Origin: Mytilus edulis
Taxonomy: Eukaryota > Mollusca > Bivalvia > Mytilida > Mytilidae
Length of the DNA: 64,000 nt
Assembly: GCF_963676685.1 (NCBI RefSeq)
Contig: NC_092348.1
Span: 20,497,386 to 20,561,385, forward strand
Direction: 5' to 3'
Shown here: one piece after another, positions 44,591-56,395 of the stretch
Layout of the letters: the number at the start of each line of letters is the position of its first letter
How positions within the stretch are numbered: position 1 is the first letter of the stretch
Notes under the pieces: generated by a model
Seen by the model: the letters and a program-made list of their open reading frames with translations, nothing else
Databases searched by the model: none
What the model was told of the DNA's origin: nothing
Program-made: the position numbers and the translations under genes

Positions 44591-45002
44591 ATAACTACAT
44601 GCCAATTTATATAAAATATTTATACGTATTGTAACAAAACCAATCGTCAATACATCTTTCTTGTCATAATAAAATGCACAAACACACAAAAAAAAAAAAA
44701 AAAAAATCTGCAGTGGAGAATATACAAAAAAAATGTTATGTGATAAGGCCCGTTTGTTTAGTTTAATATGATTCTTTGCCAAAAAAGTTCATTAATGTTT
44801 CGTGTCCCTGTCCATTATCGCTAAAACGGAAAAAAATAAATCACCAGAAGTACGTGATCTTCAAAGATGTCAATATTGTTAAAACCATTACCTTACTACT
44901 TATTTTCTACAAACAATGATTTTTGACTAAAAATGAAATTGTTCTTTTATTCCAATTTAACTGGAATTCAGTGAAAATAAGAATCTACAATAAGGTTTGC
45001 TC

Positions 45003-45805
45003 AATAGGAGATTGTTAAGGATGTACACCTCTAGGAAGGCAAAAATTTCTAGAAACTTTTTTTCTTAACCTGAATTTTTTGGTTTATATGACAGTAAACA
45101 AATAATTGGCGAAGAAAACATTATATGGTAGTACACTTCTTTTTTTTTGCTACGACCCTTTGGAGATACCCAATTTTGATGATATTCCAATTTTCCATCA
45201 AATTATACCTAATTTTGGTCTATTATCGTAATAAAAAATCACAGTTCCTCCAGAATTAACTTTTTTTCATACTTTCAATAAAGACGAAGTGGACCAATCT
45301 GAATAAATTTAACTTAAAATTTTTTTTAGGTAGGTGTTAATATAAGAAAGTTTTATCATATTTTGATGCTTTTTCGTGTCAAATTTACCATGCTGTCAAT
45401 TTGGTAAATTTGTGACATTTGTCAGTTTAAGAACAAAATGCATATTATTTCAACTTTTTTGTTATACATGATTGAAAAAAATAAATATATAAGAAATTTG
45501 AAAAGACAAAAATGATATGGGATGTACATGATTCTTATAAAATCATTTTTGTATACCTCAACCATTTTCTCAAAATTTTGTCTAAAAAGACTGACTTGAT
45601 TGGTTGTAAAATTTAAAGACTGCATTACTCAAAAACTATTCATTGTAAATACACATTTTTTTTTCACAGAGTTATGTTTGATAATAATAATTTCAAAACT
45701 CAACATTGATATTTTTCACCTGTATTACATATTTTTGAAATTAATTCAAGAACGAGATTTCAGAGAGACTGAAACGTCAGGAGAATACATCCTTAATCTC
45801 TACAA
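45003..45805. repeat. possible element with short AAGGATGTA inverted ends
   Basis: GGAGATTGTTAAGGATGTAC near 45008 is partly mirrored by TACATCCTTAATCTC near 45787. The interior is AT-rich and non-coding. The ends are short, so this could be chance. Confidence 0.35.
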
Positions 45806-46890
45806 TTTTATTTAACGAAATTGTACGTACGACAAAAGTATCCTCTATCATTTACAATACTTATCATTAAATGATTGCAATTAGAAAAAATGTCAAAATA
45901 GGCACAACTAATCATGATGAAAATGTAAAATCTAATCATATTTCCTGATAGCAAACAAATGTGCACTAACACTCATCAAAATTGTCTGAAAGTTTAAAAC
46001 TAAAAAAAGATGGCAAGAAAGACAAATTGCAAACAAGGAAAAAATAAAAATAAAAATCAGCAATTCAAAATATATGTGTAAATCAAATGGTTGAACTAGT
46101 CATTTGAATTGTCCCTATGTTATATTTCTTCAAAATAGTAGAATAATTTGGCTATTAGTTGATGATTGAATCTGTGTCTTAACGTTCTATTAGTTAGGGT
46201 CCAAATTGATCGAGTCCTTCAATTAAATCATTTTGTAAAATTTCTAGATACAGTTTCTTATAACTTAATTTGTAAAGAATTTCAAATACATTTTTATTAA
46301 ATTAAACAACTTTATACATATAAATATTTAAGTGAACTTTAATGTTGAAACAAAAACAATTTGGTTTAGTTAATAATATATGAAATCAATATTAAAACAT
46401 TTGCATCATCATGGAAAAACAATAAAGGCGAACATTTATTCTTAAAACTCGAATATAAGGGCAGATTATTTTAACACTATTGAAAAACTTTACATGGAGC
46501 ATCAATAAATAATATTTTGAAGTACTTTTGGCATATTAAAAAAAACAAAAAAAAACTTTGCTATTGAAGTTTTATTCAAATTGTTTTGATTCAATTTAAG
46601 TATAAAAACAATCACAGCTTATTCATTCCATGGTTTCTGTTTTCCTATCTACTTCTTTATTGTACACCCCAAGTTGGTATTTATGAAGAGCCTTTCAATA
46701 CGTCAACATCTGAAACTGAAGCAGAAAAAAAGAATAAATATAACAGTATACTGATGTTTTAGTATCTACTCTGTATTTGACAAATAGACATTATTTTGCG
46801 CCTCCTACAATCTAATTAAAAACCTATCTCTTATCGCTCCCTTTTTCTGATGTCCTACAAGATACTGAAAACGAACTTTTTGTATATTTT
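45806..46890. other. gene-free AT-rich region
   Basis: No exon or repeat family recognised. Some of it may be 5' LINE sequence too decayed to read. Confidence 0.35.
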
Positions 46891-46894
46891 AAAA

Positions 46895-48274
46895 TATTTT
46901 GTTATTGTATGCAGATGATTCAATACTACTTGCTGAACCTAACCATGATTTACAATGTATTTTGGACGAATTCAGAGTATTGTAAACAATGAAGATTGAA
47001 AAAATAAAACAAAAATTGGGATATTTTCGAAAGGTTGAATACCTCGAAACTTGATATTTCATATAGATGAAAATGAAATTGAGATAGTCAGTAGCTATAA
47101 ACATCTTGGTATTATATTTTCTAGAAGTGGCTCGTTTCTTTCCACCAAAAAATATATACGTGACCAGGCGATTATAGCAATGTATGATGTAATAAATAAA
47201 TCCAGATTAAATAACTTGTCGATCGAGTGTCAACTAGATATGTTTGAGAAGACTATTGTTCCTATATTAATATATTGGTGTGAGATGTGGGGATTCAAAA
47301 ATTTAGGTAGTCTTGAAATAGTTCATTTGCGTTTTTGCAAACATATATTACGGTAAAAAAATTCAACCCCCCAATTTTATGATCTATGGGGAATTGGGAA
47401 GATACCCTATTTCAGTTAGAGCCATGTCACGTATGATTAGCTTCTGGTTTCGCAAGAAGGAGAAGAGAGTAAAATATCCTGTTTATTATATAAGCTGTTA
47501 CATGCGAATCTCAATAACTATGATTGTGAAAGTAAAAGGTACTTATATTTAAAGAACTTTTTTTATGACTGTGCAATGTCAAATATATGACAAAGTTAAA
47601 ACTTATTTCAGAAAAGTAGGGTTGTATTAGGTGTTCAGCAACGATTAAGAGACCAGTTCATTCAGGAATGGTAAACATAAATGAACAATCGCCTAAGGTG
47701 CTGTGTTATAGATTGTAAAAAAATCTTTTTAAATTTGAAGACTATTTATCAATACTACAATCTAATTTTTTAAGAAAAATCTTATGTAAATTTAATGTGG
47801 GAAAAACTGTTTATCCATTGAGACGGGAAGGTGGCGCATCATTCCAAGATCCGAAAAATTGTGTCACCTTTGCGTCTCAGCTGACATTGGTGATGAATAC
47901 CATTATATCATGCCATGTAATTGTTTCAAATACGAAAGAAGCAAATACCTACCACAATATTGTGATAAAAATATAAATGTTAATAAATTCAAACAAGTAT
48001 GTTCAAAACAAAATATTGATGAGCTTGAGAAACTATATAGATTTATCAAATGTATTTCTGTGGAAGTATATCCTCCTGGTTTAAAACAACGGTATGTTTC
48101 TATATCTTTGTGTAAATATTTTTCATGTTAATTTGTTTTTTCACAGATGCGATAACTTATATTTGTTATTTTTGTTATATCTTCTCTGTAACAATGTTTT
48201 TGGCTTATGAGAATAAAGATCATTCATTCATTCATTCATTCATTCATTCATTCATTCATTCATTCATTCATTCA
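46895..48274 (+). mobile_element. 5'-truncated LINE ending in a CATT microsatellite
   Basis: Begins in the RT palm at 46898 (LLYADDSILLAEPNHDLQ, catalytic YADD box). The thumb follows at 47051-47356 (SYKHLGIIFSRSGSF, AMYDVINKSR, PILIYWCEMWGF). The C-terminal knuckle lies at 47859-48131 (CHLCVSADIGDEYHYIMPC). Frameshifts and stops break it. The 3' end reads TATGAGAATAAAGAT and then runs into (CATT)n, a typical LINE tail generated during target-primed reverse transcription. Same family as 41.3-42.6 kb. Confidence 0.88.
48221..48274 (+). repeat. (CATT)13.5 microsatellite at a LINE 3' end
   Basis: Uninterrupted CATT units for 54 bases directly after the LINE 3' end. Confidence 0.97.
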
Positions 48275-48365
48275 GAGATTGATTTATAATTAGTTTGCTT
48301 TTCCTTTGTTCCCTGTTTTCTTTCTTGTTCACACTATACGAACTTCATATACAGAAGTGTGCTCC

Positions 48366-49960
48366 TTACACAGAAACTACTCAAACAAAGTTACGAGGAG
48401 GACAGATTAAAAATGACACTCCGTAAATTTTACGGATACCATCACAAATTGGTTGATCCATACGATGTGTCTTTGACCAAACTAGCTAAGGACATTTTTA
48501 CCACATGTTAGATTGTGGTTTGTCATTACGTCATCTAATCTTTTAAAACCGAACGTGACATATTCCCGATTGTGACTGTTTTGCTGACTGTGAATTAGCA
48601 TTACTGTAAGACGTGTTACCGGACTTTTCTATTCCAAATGCATGTATTTAGTTTTGATGTTATATTTGTTATTTTCATCGGATTTTGTAAAATGTCTTGA
48701 CGTCTTTTCTATTACATTCATGTGTTATGGTAAAGAAAATTAATCACCGCCTTCATTTATTAGATTTAATTTGGTTCAACGTAATTTGTACGTTGTTTTA
48801 CTTTTGTAGTTAGATTCAAAATAAACCGGACATAGCTATATAATATAGTTAATTGTCTAATTGCTACCTCAGTTTGAGATTAATTAGTATAGCAATTTTC
48901 ATTGTTATTAAATGTAATATCAGTATTTAGTTCAAATATAATCTTACATCAATCCTAATTCTATCTTTTTTTTGAGATTAGTTTTAGTCGTTCAAATGTG
49001 ACGTAACTTTTTTTGTGTGCTGTTTTAGAATTTCAAATGTGACGTCATTTTTTTGTGCCTTATTACCATTTCGTATGTGACGTCAGTTTTTTTTTACTTT
49101 TTGCGTTGAGGCCTTGACTAGCTCGGGTGTGTTTTTTTTGTGTGTTGGTTTATGTAATGAATCCGGATTTTGTTTTCTGTAATTAGTTAATACTTCAGTT
49201 TTGTCATGTATATCTTTGATATAGTCATTTTATAAAATTTACTGTTTGCAAAAGTATTAATTGTTCTAAATAATAAGGATGTTTTTATCCCAAGCAGAAA
49301 AGCAAAGCCGTATTTGGCACAACCTTTTTTGAACTTTTGATCCTCAGTGCTGTACAACTTTGTACTTGTTTTGACTTTTGAACTTTTGTATGTCTGGTGT
49401 GGACGAAACGGACTTCTGGTGTATTAAATTCTGAACCTGGTGCCTTGTGTTAGCTATTATTCGTGTGTTTCTTTGTTTAATATGTTCTCCTATTTATTTG
49501 TATTGTAATCCTGTAATGTTAATATGTTAATGTTATATTTAACATTGCCAGTAAAGCAAAACCAGGTTCAACCCACCATTTTTTTTCTTTTTAAAAAATG
49601 TCCTGTACCAAGTCAGGAATATGGCCATTGTTATATTATAGTTCTTTTGTGTGTGTTACATTTTAACGTTGTGTCGTTTGTTTTCTCTTATATTTGATTG
49701 TGAATTCACATTACTATAAGACCCCAAATTCATGTCTTTGGTTTTAATGTTATATTTGTTATTCTCATCGGATTTTGTCTGATGCTTAGTTCGTTTCTGT
49801 GTGTGTTACATTTTAATGTTGTGTCGTTGTTCTCCTCTTATATTTAATGCGTTTCCCTCAGTTTTAGTTTGTTATCCCGATTCAGTTTTTTTGCCCCATC
49901 GATTTACGAGTTTTGAAAAGCGGTATGCTACTGTTGCCTTTATCTAATATGACGTTGATT
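48366..49960 (+). mobile_element. Penelope-like retroelement copy B: RT C-terminus and long 3' region
   Basis: At about 48390-48510 one frame gives LKMTLRKFYGYHHKLVDPYD and DVSLTKLAKDIFTTC before a stop. This is the end of the RT seen in copies C and D (KSSLHNFYGRHHELVDR). The following 3' region contains two direct copies of a block (48588-48700 and 49689-49780, both with GTTATATTTGTTATT) and ends CGGTATGCTACTGTTGCCTT. A dispersed repeat has inserted at 49290-49450. Its 3' region differs from those of A, C and D. Confidence 0.65.
49290..49450. repeat. dispersed repeat, 'GACG...GCGTCTGG' family copy nested in retroelement B
   Basis: AAAGCCGTATTTGGCACAAC, then TTGATCCTCAGTGCTGTACA, GGACGAAACGGACTTCTGGT and a diverged end (GAACCTGGTGCCTTG). 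Confidence 0.75.
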
Positions 49961-51682
49961 GGAATTGCGACGTGAGTTGAATTTTAAACAACGCCGAAGA
50001 TCACAATGAACAGTTGTCTTGGTTCTACTTCCAAAGATATTTGCTAAAATCTTTCTCAAAGTATGTTTACATGTTTCTGTTCTTTTTTATTTGTTTCGTA
50101 AAATGGTTGATTTTCTACAACGTTTTTACAAATGCTTCATGCATAACAGTTAAATGTGTCTGCTTAAAATAGTCCAACTAACTTAGAAGACATGTACTTG
50201 GTTAAAACTAAAATTTTCTTAATGTATGATGCACATGTTTGTAAACGTCACATAGGTCGGGTCATAAATCACTTATCCAAGACTTTGCTATTGACAATAA
50301 TTCATAAAAATATGCCGAAATGTTATTGTTGACATACAATCAAGTATTAAAACAAATTTATATCTGGTTGACCACATCAATAAACCTATTATTTTGTATG
50401 GCTCAGAATATGGGGATGTTCAAAACTGACTCTGCATCTTGTAAAAAAGACTTAATATATATCAACTAAATGATTGACCTTGCTCCTTCTTTATCTAGGC
50501 TTTGGATCCTATTTTCTGAATCATTACACAAAACAAAGTCATCATCTGTGCTTGTTTATTTCACTTATACATGTATTACCAATAATTTTATTAAATTCGT
50601 CTTGAATTTTTGTTGAGCTAGATGCAGTTTAATTTTCCTCTGTAAATGGATTTCATATACATCTATTTTTTAAATTTAAAGAGCCTTACGTTAATAACGT
50701 AGATGGTCGCTCAGATAACGTATCAGTTGATTTTCGTTTGCATGCTGTTCTCAACATATGGCTTTATAGTTTGATGATAAGTTTCATGCATAAGATATTA
50801 TTCCCCCCTCTCAAATTGCTGTACAAGATTTAGTCTATTGAAGGAGAGAATCGATTAAAAACGTTTCTTATATGAAATAGCGATAATGTCGTATATGAAC
50901 GTGTATTCCTCTAAAAATACGGTAACATTTAACACGACAATATCGCTTAATCGTATCTGAAATGTTTTTATCGATTCACTTCTTCCATAGACTAAAATTC
51001 ATCTGTAAATAGCCAAACATGTGTGATACAGGTAAAGATATATACAGGTAAACGTAGTGCAGTGTGATTCTATTGATTGGCGCAAGTAATTCAATCAGAA
51101 AAATAGAAAGTGGCGCAATGAATACCTTTTAAAAACTGTAATTTGTGCAAATTGATTCTGCCCCTATAATAAAACAAGACAACAATGTTCTATAAATAAT
51201 AATCAGTTAATGTTTAATTAAAGAAGAAATATGTATTAAGAAGTATAATATATAGATATAAGGAAAAAATAAAATACGAAATCATTAAAAATCATTGAAA
51301 AAAAAGTCTATCGATTAGCACTGATTTTTATCTTGCATAATTTCATAAAAATACAAAAGTAAATTTCGAATTCAGATTTTAATACCCTAAAACAAGATAA
51401 AATAAAATTTACTCAAGATTAGTATTAAATTAAAATAGATCAGATATAATTAAGAAGTAGATAATATTTAACACTATTTTTTTTAACAATTGTATGCATG
51501 TCACAAATGCGACACTAAGCATTCCTAAGCTCTTGAGTAAAAACAGCATGGTTTTTCTACCAAAACAACTTCAAATTTGAAAAAAAAAGACGAAAAGCAT
51601 TCACATCATATGAGCATTATGAATGGTACCACAGGAAACGTAATGTATAGTGTCAGATTTCGTAAACAATTAGAATACTTAC
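49961..51682. other. gene-free region with a possible LINE scrap
   Basis: At about 50375-50415 one frame reads NKPIILYGSEYGDVQN, which resembles the LYGSE block of LINE thumbs, so a small decayed LINE piece may lie at 50170-50460. Near 50850-50970, ATCGATTAAAAACGTTTC and GAAATGTTTTTATCGATTC form an imperfect inverted pair. No exon is supported. Confidence 0.35.
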
Positions 51683-51889
51683 TATTTGTACAAAGAGGAG
51701 AAGAAAAATTAATAGACGGACGTGATTTCAATCTCGGTATTGTTTTTTTTACTCGGGCTCTATTGATCAGTTCATCAGAAGCAAGCTTTTCTGCGTAGTT
51801 TTTATCAAATAGTTTAGCGTAATTAACCATATTGATAACGTCTTTTTCTTTCTGTGCTGGTCCATATAATCGGACTGTCATACTTTGAC
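51683..51889 (-). CDS. orphan candidate exon, unknown protein
   Basis: On the minus strand a TGATTTAG acceptor precedes, and a GTAAGT donor follows, a 207-nt open stretch in phase 1-1. It encodes SMTVRLYGPAQKEKDVINMV, NYAKLFDKNYAEKLASDELI and KTIPRLKSRPSINFSSPLC. The residue mix is ordinary soluble protein, unlike the F/Y/I-rich chance frames nearby. No domain is recognised, and no partner exon was found within reach on the minus strand. It may belong to a gene extending beyond what I can read, or be a leftover exon. Confidence 0.4.
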
Positions 51890-52030
51890 CTAAATCAAAA
51901 ATAAAGTGCTATATTTTATATATAACTTACATTTACTGCTTTTTGGCTATCTAAGTTTCTTATATGTTTAGTTTTGCAAAATGTATTATTACTTTCTTGA
52001 AACGTCGTACAAGTCAGATACAAAATAAAA

Positions 52031-52142
52031 GTAACAAAAAACACAGGCCGGAAACAACCTGCCGTATAGTTTTTCTGAACTTGTACTACTCGTGCAGAAA
52101 AACTATCCGGCAATGGTGTTACCGGCCTGTTTCTTTGTTACC
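52031..52142. repeat. 112-bp hairpin
   Basis: A 50-base arm (ACACAGGCCGGAAACAACCT to TATAGTTTTTCTG) pairs with 52092-52142 at roughly 80-85% identity around an 11-base loop (TTGTACTACTC). Arms are longer than those of animal microRNA precursors and contain several mismatches. A miniature transposon is the likelier reading. Confidence 0.75.
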
Positions 52143-52494
52143 TTTGTATAGTATCTAATACATAGAAAAAACCTTTAAAACAGCTTTATAGCTACATGTA
52201 ATCTAATTCTATCATATAATGATATATTAAATTTAAATTGTGTTATAACTCGACTAAATAAAGGGCAACATATAACACTAAGGAGTCAGGAGCCGCCTAC
52301 CCTTCAGAAACCCTACATTTTTTTCGGTTTTCAAATGTTCAGTTTATTATGTGTTTACATGTGTATTATGTGTTGTTTGTTTGGCTGTTGTTATTCGGTT
52401 TAGGAAATTTCATTTGGACAATAGTGTTTTTTTTTTTCTAGAACCGATGGGATTCCTTGTCATCCCTTAGTAGATATAACAAGATATTAAAATA

Positions 52495-52790
52495 AACCAT
52501 TATAGGTCAAAGTATGGTCTTCAACACGGAAACTGGACTCATACCCAACAGAAAGCTATAAAGGGCCCCAAAAATTACTAGTGTGAAACCATTGAAACGG
52601 GCTAATATATAGATATAAAACGAGAAACGAAAAAAACACTTATCCCAACCACATCAACAAACGACAGCCACTGAACATCAAAATCCTGAATTAGGACAGG
52701 TGCAAACAATTGCAGCGGGTTTAAACGTTTTAATGGTACCAAACCTTCATCCTTATCTGCAATTATAGTGAAACATCAAAACATAGAAAG
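52495..52790. repeat. 'GATGTGGTATGATTGCC' family repeat, 5' part missing
   Basis: AACCATTATAGGTCAAAGTA, GGGCCCCAAAAATTACTAGT, CAACAAACGACAGCCACTGA, then TTAGGACAGGTGCAAAC and GGGTTTAAACGTTTTAATGG. The last block links the family to retroelement A's 3' region (GCGGGGTTAAAC at about 16128). Confidence 0.8.
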
Positions 52791-53084
52791 ACACACTTTA
52801 AATATCAATTGAAATGGATTGACTCCATTAAAAGACATATTAAATAGGTTATTTATAATGTGTATCGGAGTTGCAATGACGACACTGAAGTGCGATGGTC
52901 ACGCTGATAGGCGATGGTCCGTTCGTTGTGGTGCGATGGTCTATATGTTCCCTATTTACAGGTTCAACCTTAATATCATATCTTCTTCCTTATTTTCTCT
53001 GCATGTAGACATTATCATGCAGCCACTGTTTGTTTGAAGTTTATTCATCTAAATTTTATTCAAAGTTATACGTTTACCGTAATA

Positions 53085-53357
53085 TTATAATGCACGGAGT
53101 ATGTCTGCGGACCTACATGTTTTAATACAATACCATGCTCTATTGTACGTAAAGAAAACGTCTGTGACTTTGATATGAATACAGCGTCTTGAACGATTAT
53201 ATGAAAGACCCTTATGTTCGTCAAAGCCTATCTCAAAAGAATAAACTACTCCATACGCGTTGCAGTTATGACCGGAAATGCATTGACTATTTATCATTTC
53301 TGTTGGAATACAAAATTTTGATGATATACCGCCACGATTGCTCTTCAGTCTGATCAA
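53085..53357 (-). other. unrecognised Cys-rich open frame
   Basis: The minus strand encodes about 90 residues with six Cys: KFCIPTEMINSQCISGHNCN, RRCIHIKVTDVFF and WYCIKTCRSAD. It ends at a TAA. An AG acceptor (GATTTAG) lies upstream, but an in-frame TGA intervenes, so exon status needs a later acceptor. The even spread of Cys is more protein-like than nearby chance frames. No family is recognised. Confidence 0.25.
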
Positions 53358-53427
53358 ACCACCTTTCAGCGTGACAATTGCAGTTCAGACTCCTAAATCA
53401 CTTCGATGCCAGTCCTTTTACTATATA

Positions 53428-53720
53428 TAAAAAAGAAGATGTGGTATGATTGCCAATGAGACAACTGTCCACAAGAGACCAAAATGACACAGACATTAAC
53501 AACTATAGATCACCGTACGGCCTTCAACAATGAGCTAAGCCCATACCGCATAGTCAGCTATAAAAGGCCCCGATATGACAATGTAAAACAATTCAAACGA
53601 GAAAACTAACGGCCTTATATGTATATATATATATATAAAAAACAATTAACGAAAAACAAATAGGTAACACATAAACAAACGACAACCACTGAATTACAGG
53701 CTCCTGACTTGGGACAGTGA
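53428..53720. repeat. 'GATGTGGTATGATTGCC' family repeat, complete copy
   Basis: AAGAAGATGTGGTATGATTG, CAATGAGACAACTGTCCACA, CACCGTACGGCCTTCAACAA, GCCCATACCGCATAGTCAGC, then AGGCTCCTGACTTGGGACAG. The clearest copy in the window. It contains a TA microsatellite near 53620. Confidence 0.85.
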
Positions 53721-55058
53721 TATAACAGTACAACATAAGAACGAGCTATAAAAATAAGTTGAAAGGTATGTATATTTATCCCAAGAGTATTTTCAGTCCA
53801 ATTGTCATTACTTCTACATGAAATGGCAATGATAATTTCCATTGTAGACAAAACTGTGAGTTATTATGGAACATTGGAAATGATTAATAGGTTGCTTTTT
53901 TTTTCTCAAAATAGTTATTCTATATTCTATTTTGATTATTATATATATACTGTTTTCATCATTTAGAAAAATAAATATAATAAAGATATCTTCACTTTCA
54001 ACGTACACGATCTCAGGAGTTTTTATAGGTAACATGTTTTAGTAACTGAAATTGATTTTCCGACCTCTCAAATATCCACTTGGTGTTTGATAATATTTTG
54101 CAATTTTACAGATTGCAATGAAAACAATTTTTCAAGGATTTGTCAGTTGTTACGAAGAGAATGATTTGTTTTATTGTCTGAAGCATTCTAATTTTTAGTT
54201 GTAGTATGTAGCACTTTTTTAATGGGTCTCATTGAGGTCTAAGTGTGATGCGGTTTTGCCGATTTTTTGTAAGCGCGCCACGGGAAAACGGGAAATAAAG
54301 TCTATCGGGACACTGGAAATTACTAAAGAATAAGAATTTCTTACGTACATAGTGTAAGCGGGATACATGAATCTGACAAAACAGTAAGCGGGATCCGGGA
54401 TCAGACCCCCCTTTTTCCTAATGAAACCCTCTATTTAGTCTGTCGTATACCCAATAAAAATATGAAGGGGTAAGGAGAAATGTACATGAGACAATATTGA
54501 TATCAATACGTGGTAAGAAACAAAACATGAAGCTTTTTTATTGTTGTCCTTCACCTTCAAGTCACCATGAGGCATTCAACGATGTTCAATTTTTCTCATA
54601 ACTGGAAATAAATTTGAGCAGAATTCATGGTTAAATATCATACAAAGCTACATTTCTATTTTTATGACTGTTTGTTGTTGATACTTTTAAATTTCACCAA
54701 AACCGAATAGAAATGTAAACATTACGTCTGGGATTTTCAACCTTTACTGAGAGAAATAATTTGACATTCGTTTGTTTTAAGAATTTTATATGTTTTGTCA
54801 AACGAAGTTCGGGAAGGGATATAGTGTTTTTCTGTCCGTCACAAATTAAAGACTAACTTTCTGCGGAAGTAAAATTCATAGTTTTTCAGATTTTATTCAT
54901 AGATGCGTCTTGAATAACCAATGGGGTCCTGATAAAAAGAAGGTAATATTGACCTACATTTCACAAATGAGTGACTGATTTAAGTCTGCGTTAGAGTCCA
55001 TATCTGAGATACATCTCATAGAGATATATTTTGTCTGTAGATGCGTCAGTGATAGTCA
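53721..55058. other. gene-free region
   Basis: No exon is supported. 54220-54425 (GTCTCATTGAGGTCTAAGTG, then AAGCGGGATCCGGGATCAGA) is GC-richer than its surroundings and repeats the word AAGCGGGAT. It is probably another dispersed repeat, but no second copy is visible here. Confidence 0.4.
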
Positions 55059-55290
55059 GAAAAGAGGGACGAAAGATACCAGAGGTACAGGCAAACTCAT
55101 AAATCGAAAATAAACTGACAAGTCTGGCTAAAAATGGCTAAAGAATAAGCAACACGAACCCTACAAAAAACTAGGGGTGATCTCAGATGCTCCGGAAGGG
55201 TAAGCAGATCCTGCTCCACCCGTCGTGTTGCTTATGTTATAACAAATCCGATACATTGTTTAACTCGGTAGGTCACATTCATGAAAGAAG
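55059..55290 (-). repeat. 3'-end copy of Penelope-like element (tail 3)
   Basis: AAAAGAGGGACGAAAGATAC, ACTAGGGGTGATCTCAGATG, then CACCCGTCGTGTTGCTTATG and ATTCATGAAAG. It lies 540 bases from plus-strand copy C, with its RT-proximal side facing copy C. Confidence 0.85.
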
Positions 55291-55829
55291 TAAATGAGGT
55301 GAAAGCCTGTGTTTAAGTCCATATCTGAGATGAGGAATACAAATATTTTGTCAGTAGATGCAACTTTGATAGTCACGAGTTTCAAAATCAAACTGCACAA
55401 TTAAGTTATATTTTATAGCATTATCTTAACTAATTGGATTGGACCAGGTCTAGCAATCGAGGATTAAAGTCAACCCAATAAACATATATACAGATTGTTA
55501 ATATAATGATTTGCACTTTTTTACACCAACAACCTCCATATTTCTGGCCCAAACATTTGTTGCGTGCACCAATTTACTCTCTTGTTCAAAACAGTTAGAT
55601 GTATCGATCCACAGGCATATGGATTGGATGGCCGTAGTCGTATTTTGAACAGCATTTCGGAAGTGTTTAATTTTGGCGGCACTAAAGAGTCTTATGGATC
55701 ATACTGGCTTTCATCAAACTTATCACGTGAACCAACTTTGAAAAATGGTTTATCACTATGTGCTTTGACTTGACCACACAAAAAAATGAGTTAATTTGTT
55801 TAAAAATTTAAACGCACAACGAGGGAAAC
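55291..55829. other. spacer between opposed retroelement pieces
   Basis: Holds a 69-codon open frame at 55564-55773 with no recognised motif. It could be element internal sequence or host DNA. Confidence 0.3.
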
Positions 55830-56395
55830 TTGGATTCTATAGCTTGATTGCATCTACATACGGAGTATATATCTCCCAATTGATACGATATTACCGGGCT
55901 CGTGTTTCGTATCATGATTTCCTTGATAGAGGATTGCTATTAACAAGGAAACTTTTAAACCAAGAGTTCCAAATGGTGAAGTTGAAATAATCCCTTCATA
56001 AATTTTACGGACGCCATCACGAGTTGGTTTACCGTTATGGAATAACCGTTTCACAGATGATATCGGATATGTTCCTTATGTCGTAACTACAATATCCTTC
56101 CCTTTTCACGAATTTGACCAACCGAATTAGACTATTTACTGGATTTGTAATAATATAAGCAACACGACGGATGCCACATGTTGAGCAGGATTTGATTACA
56201 CTTCCAGAGCACCTGAGATCAACCCAGTGTTTGGTGGGGTTTGTGTTGCTTAGTCTTTAGTTTTCTATGTTGTTTCTTTTGTACAATTATTTGTCTGTTT
56301 GTCTTTTATTTTTAGCCATTGCGTTGTCAGTTTATTTTCAACCTAAGAGTTTGACTGTCCCTCTGGTATCTTTTGTCCCTCTTTTAAATTTTAAT
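55830..56395 (+). mobile_element. Penelope-like retroelement copy C: RT C-terminus and 3' end
   Basis: The frame gives YGVYISQLIRYYRA, DFLDRGLLLTRKLLNQEFQM, a stop, then SLHKFYGRHHELVYRYGITV. The segment with the KLYDKRDDF block is deleted compared with copy D. After the RT stop the sequence runs through TAAGCAACACGACGGATGCC and ends GTATCTTTTGTCCCTCTTTT. This ties the widespread 'GAGGGACGAAAGATACC' repeat to this RT family as its 3' terminus. Confidence 0.82.

Noticed and set aside
52031..52142. microRNA precursor
   Set aside because: Arms of 50 bases with several mismatches and no clear 22-base conserved strand. A miniature transposon is more likely.
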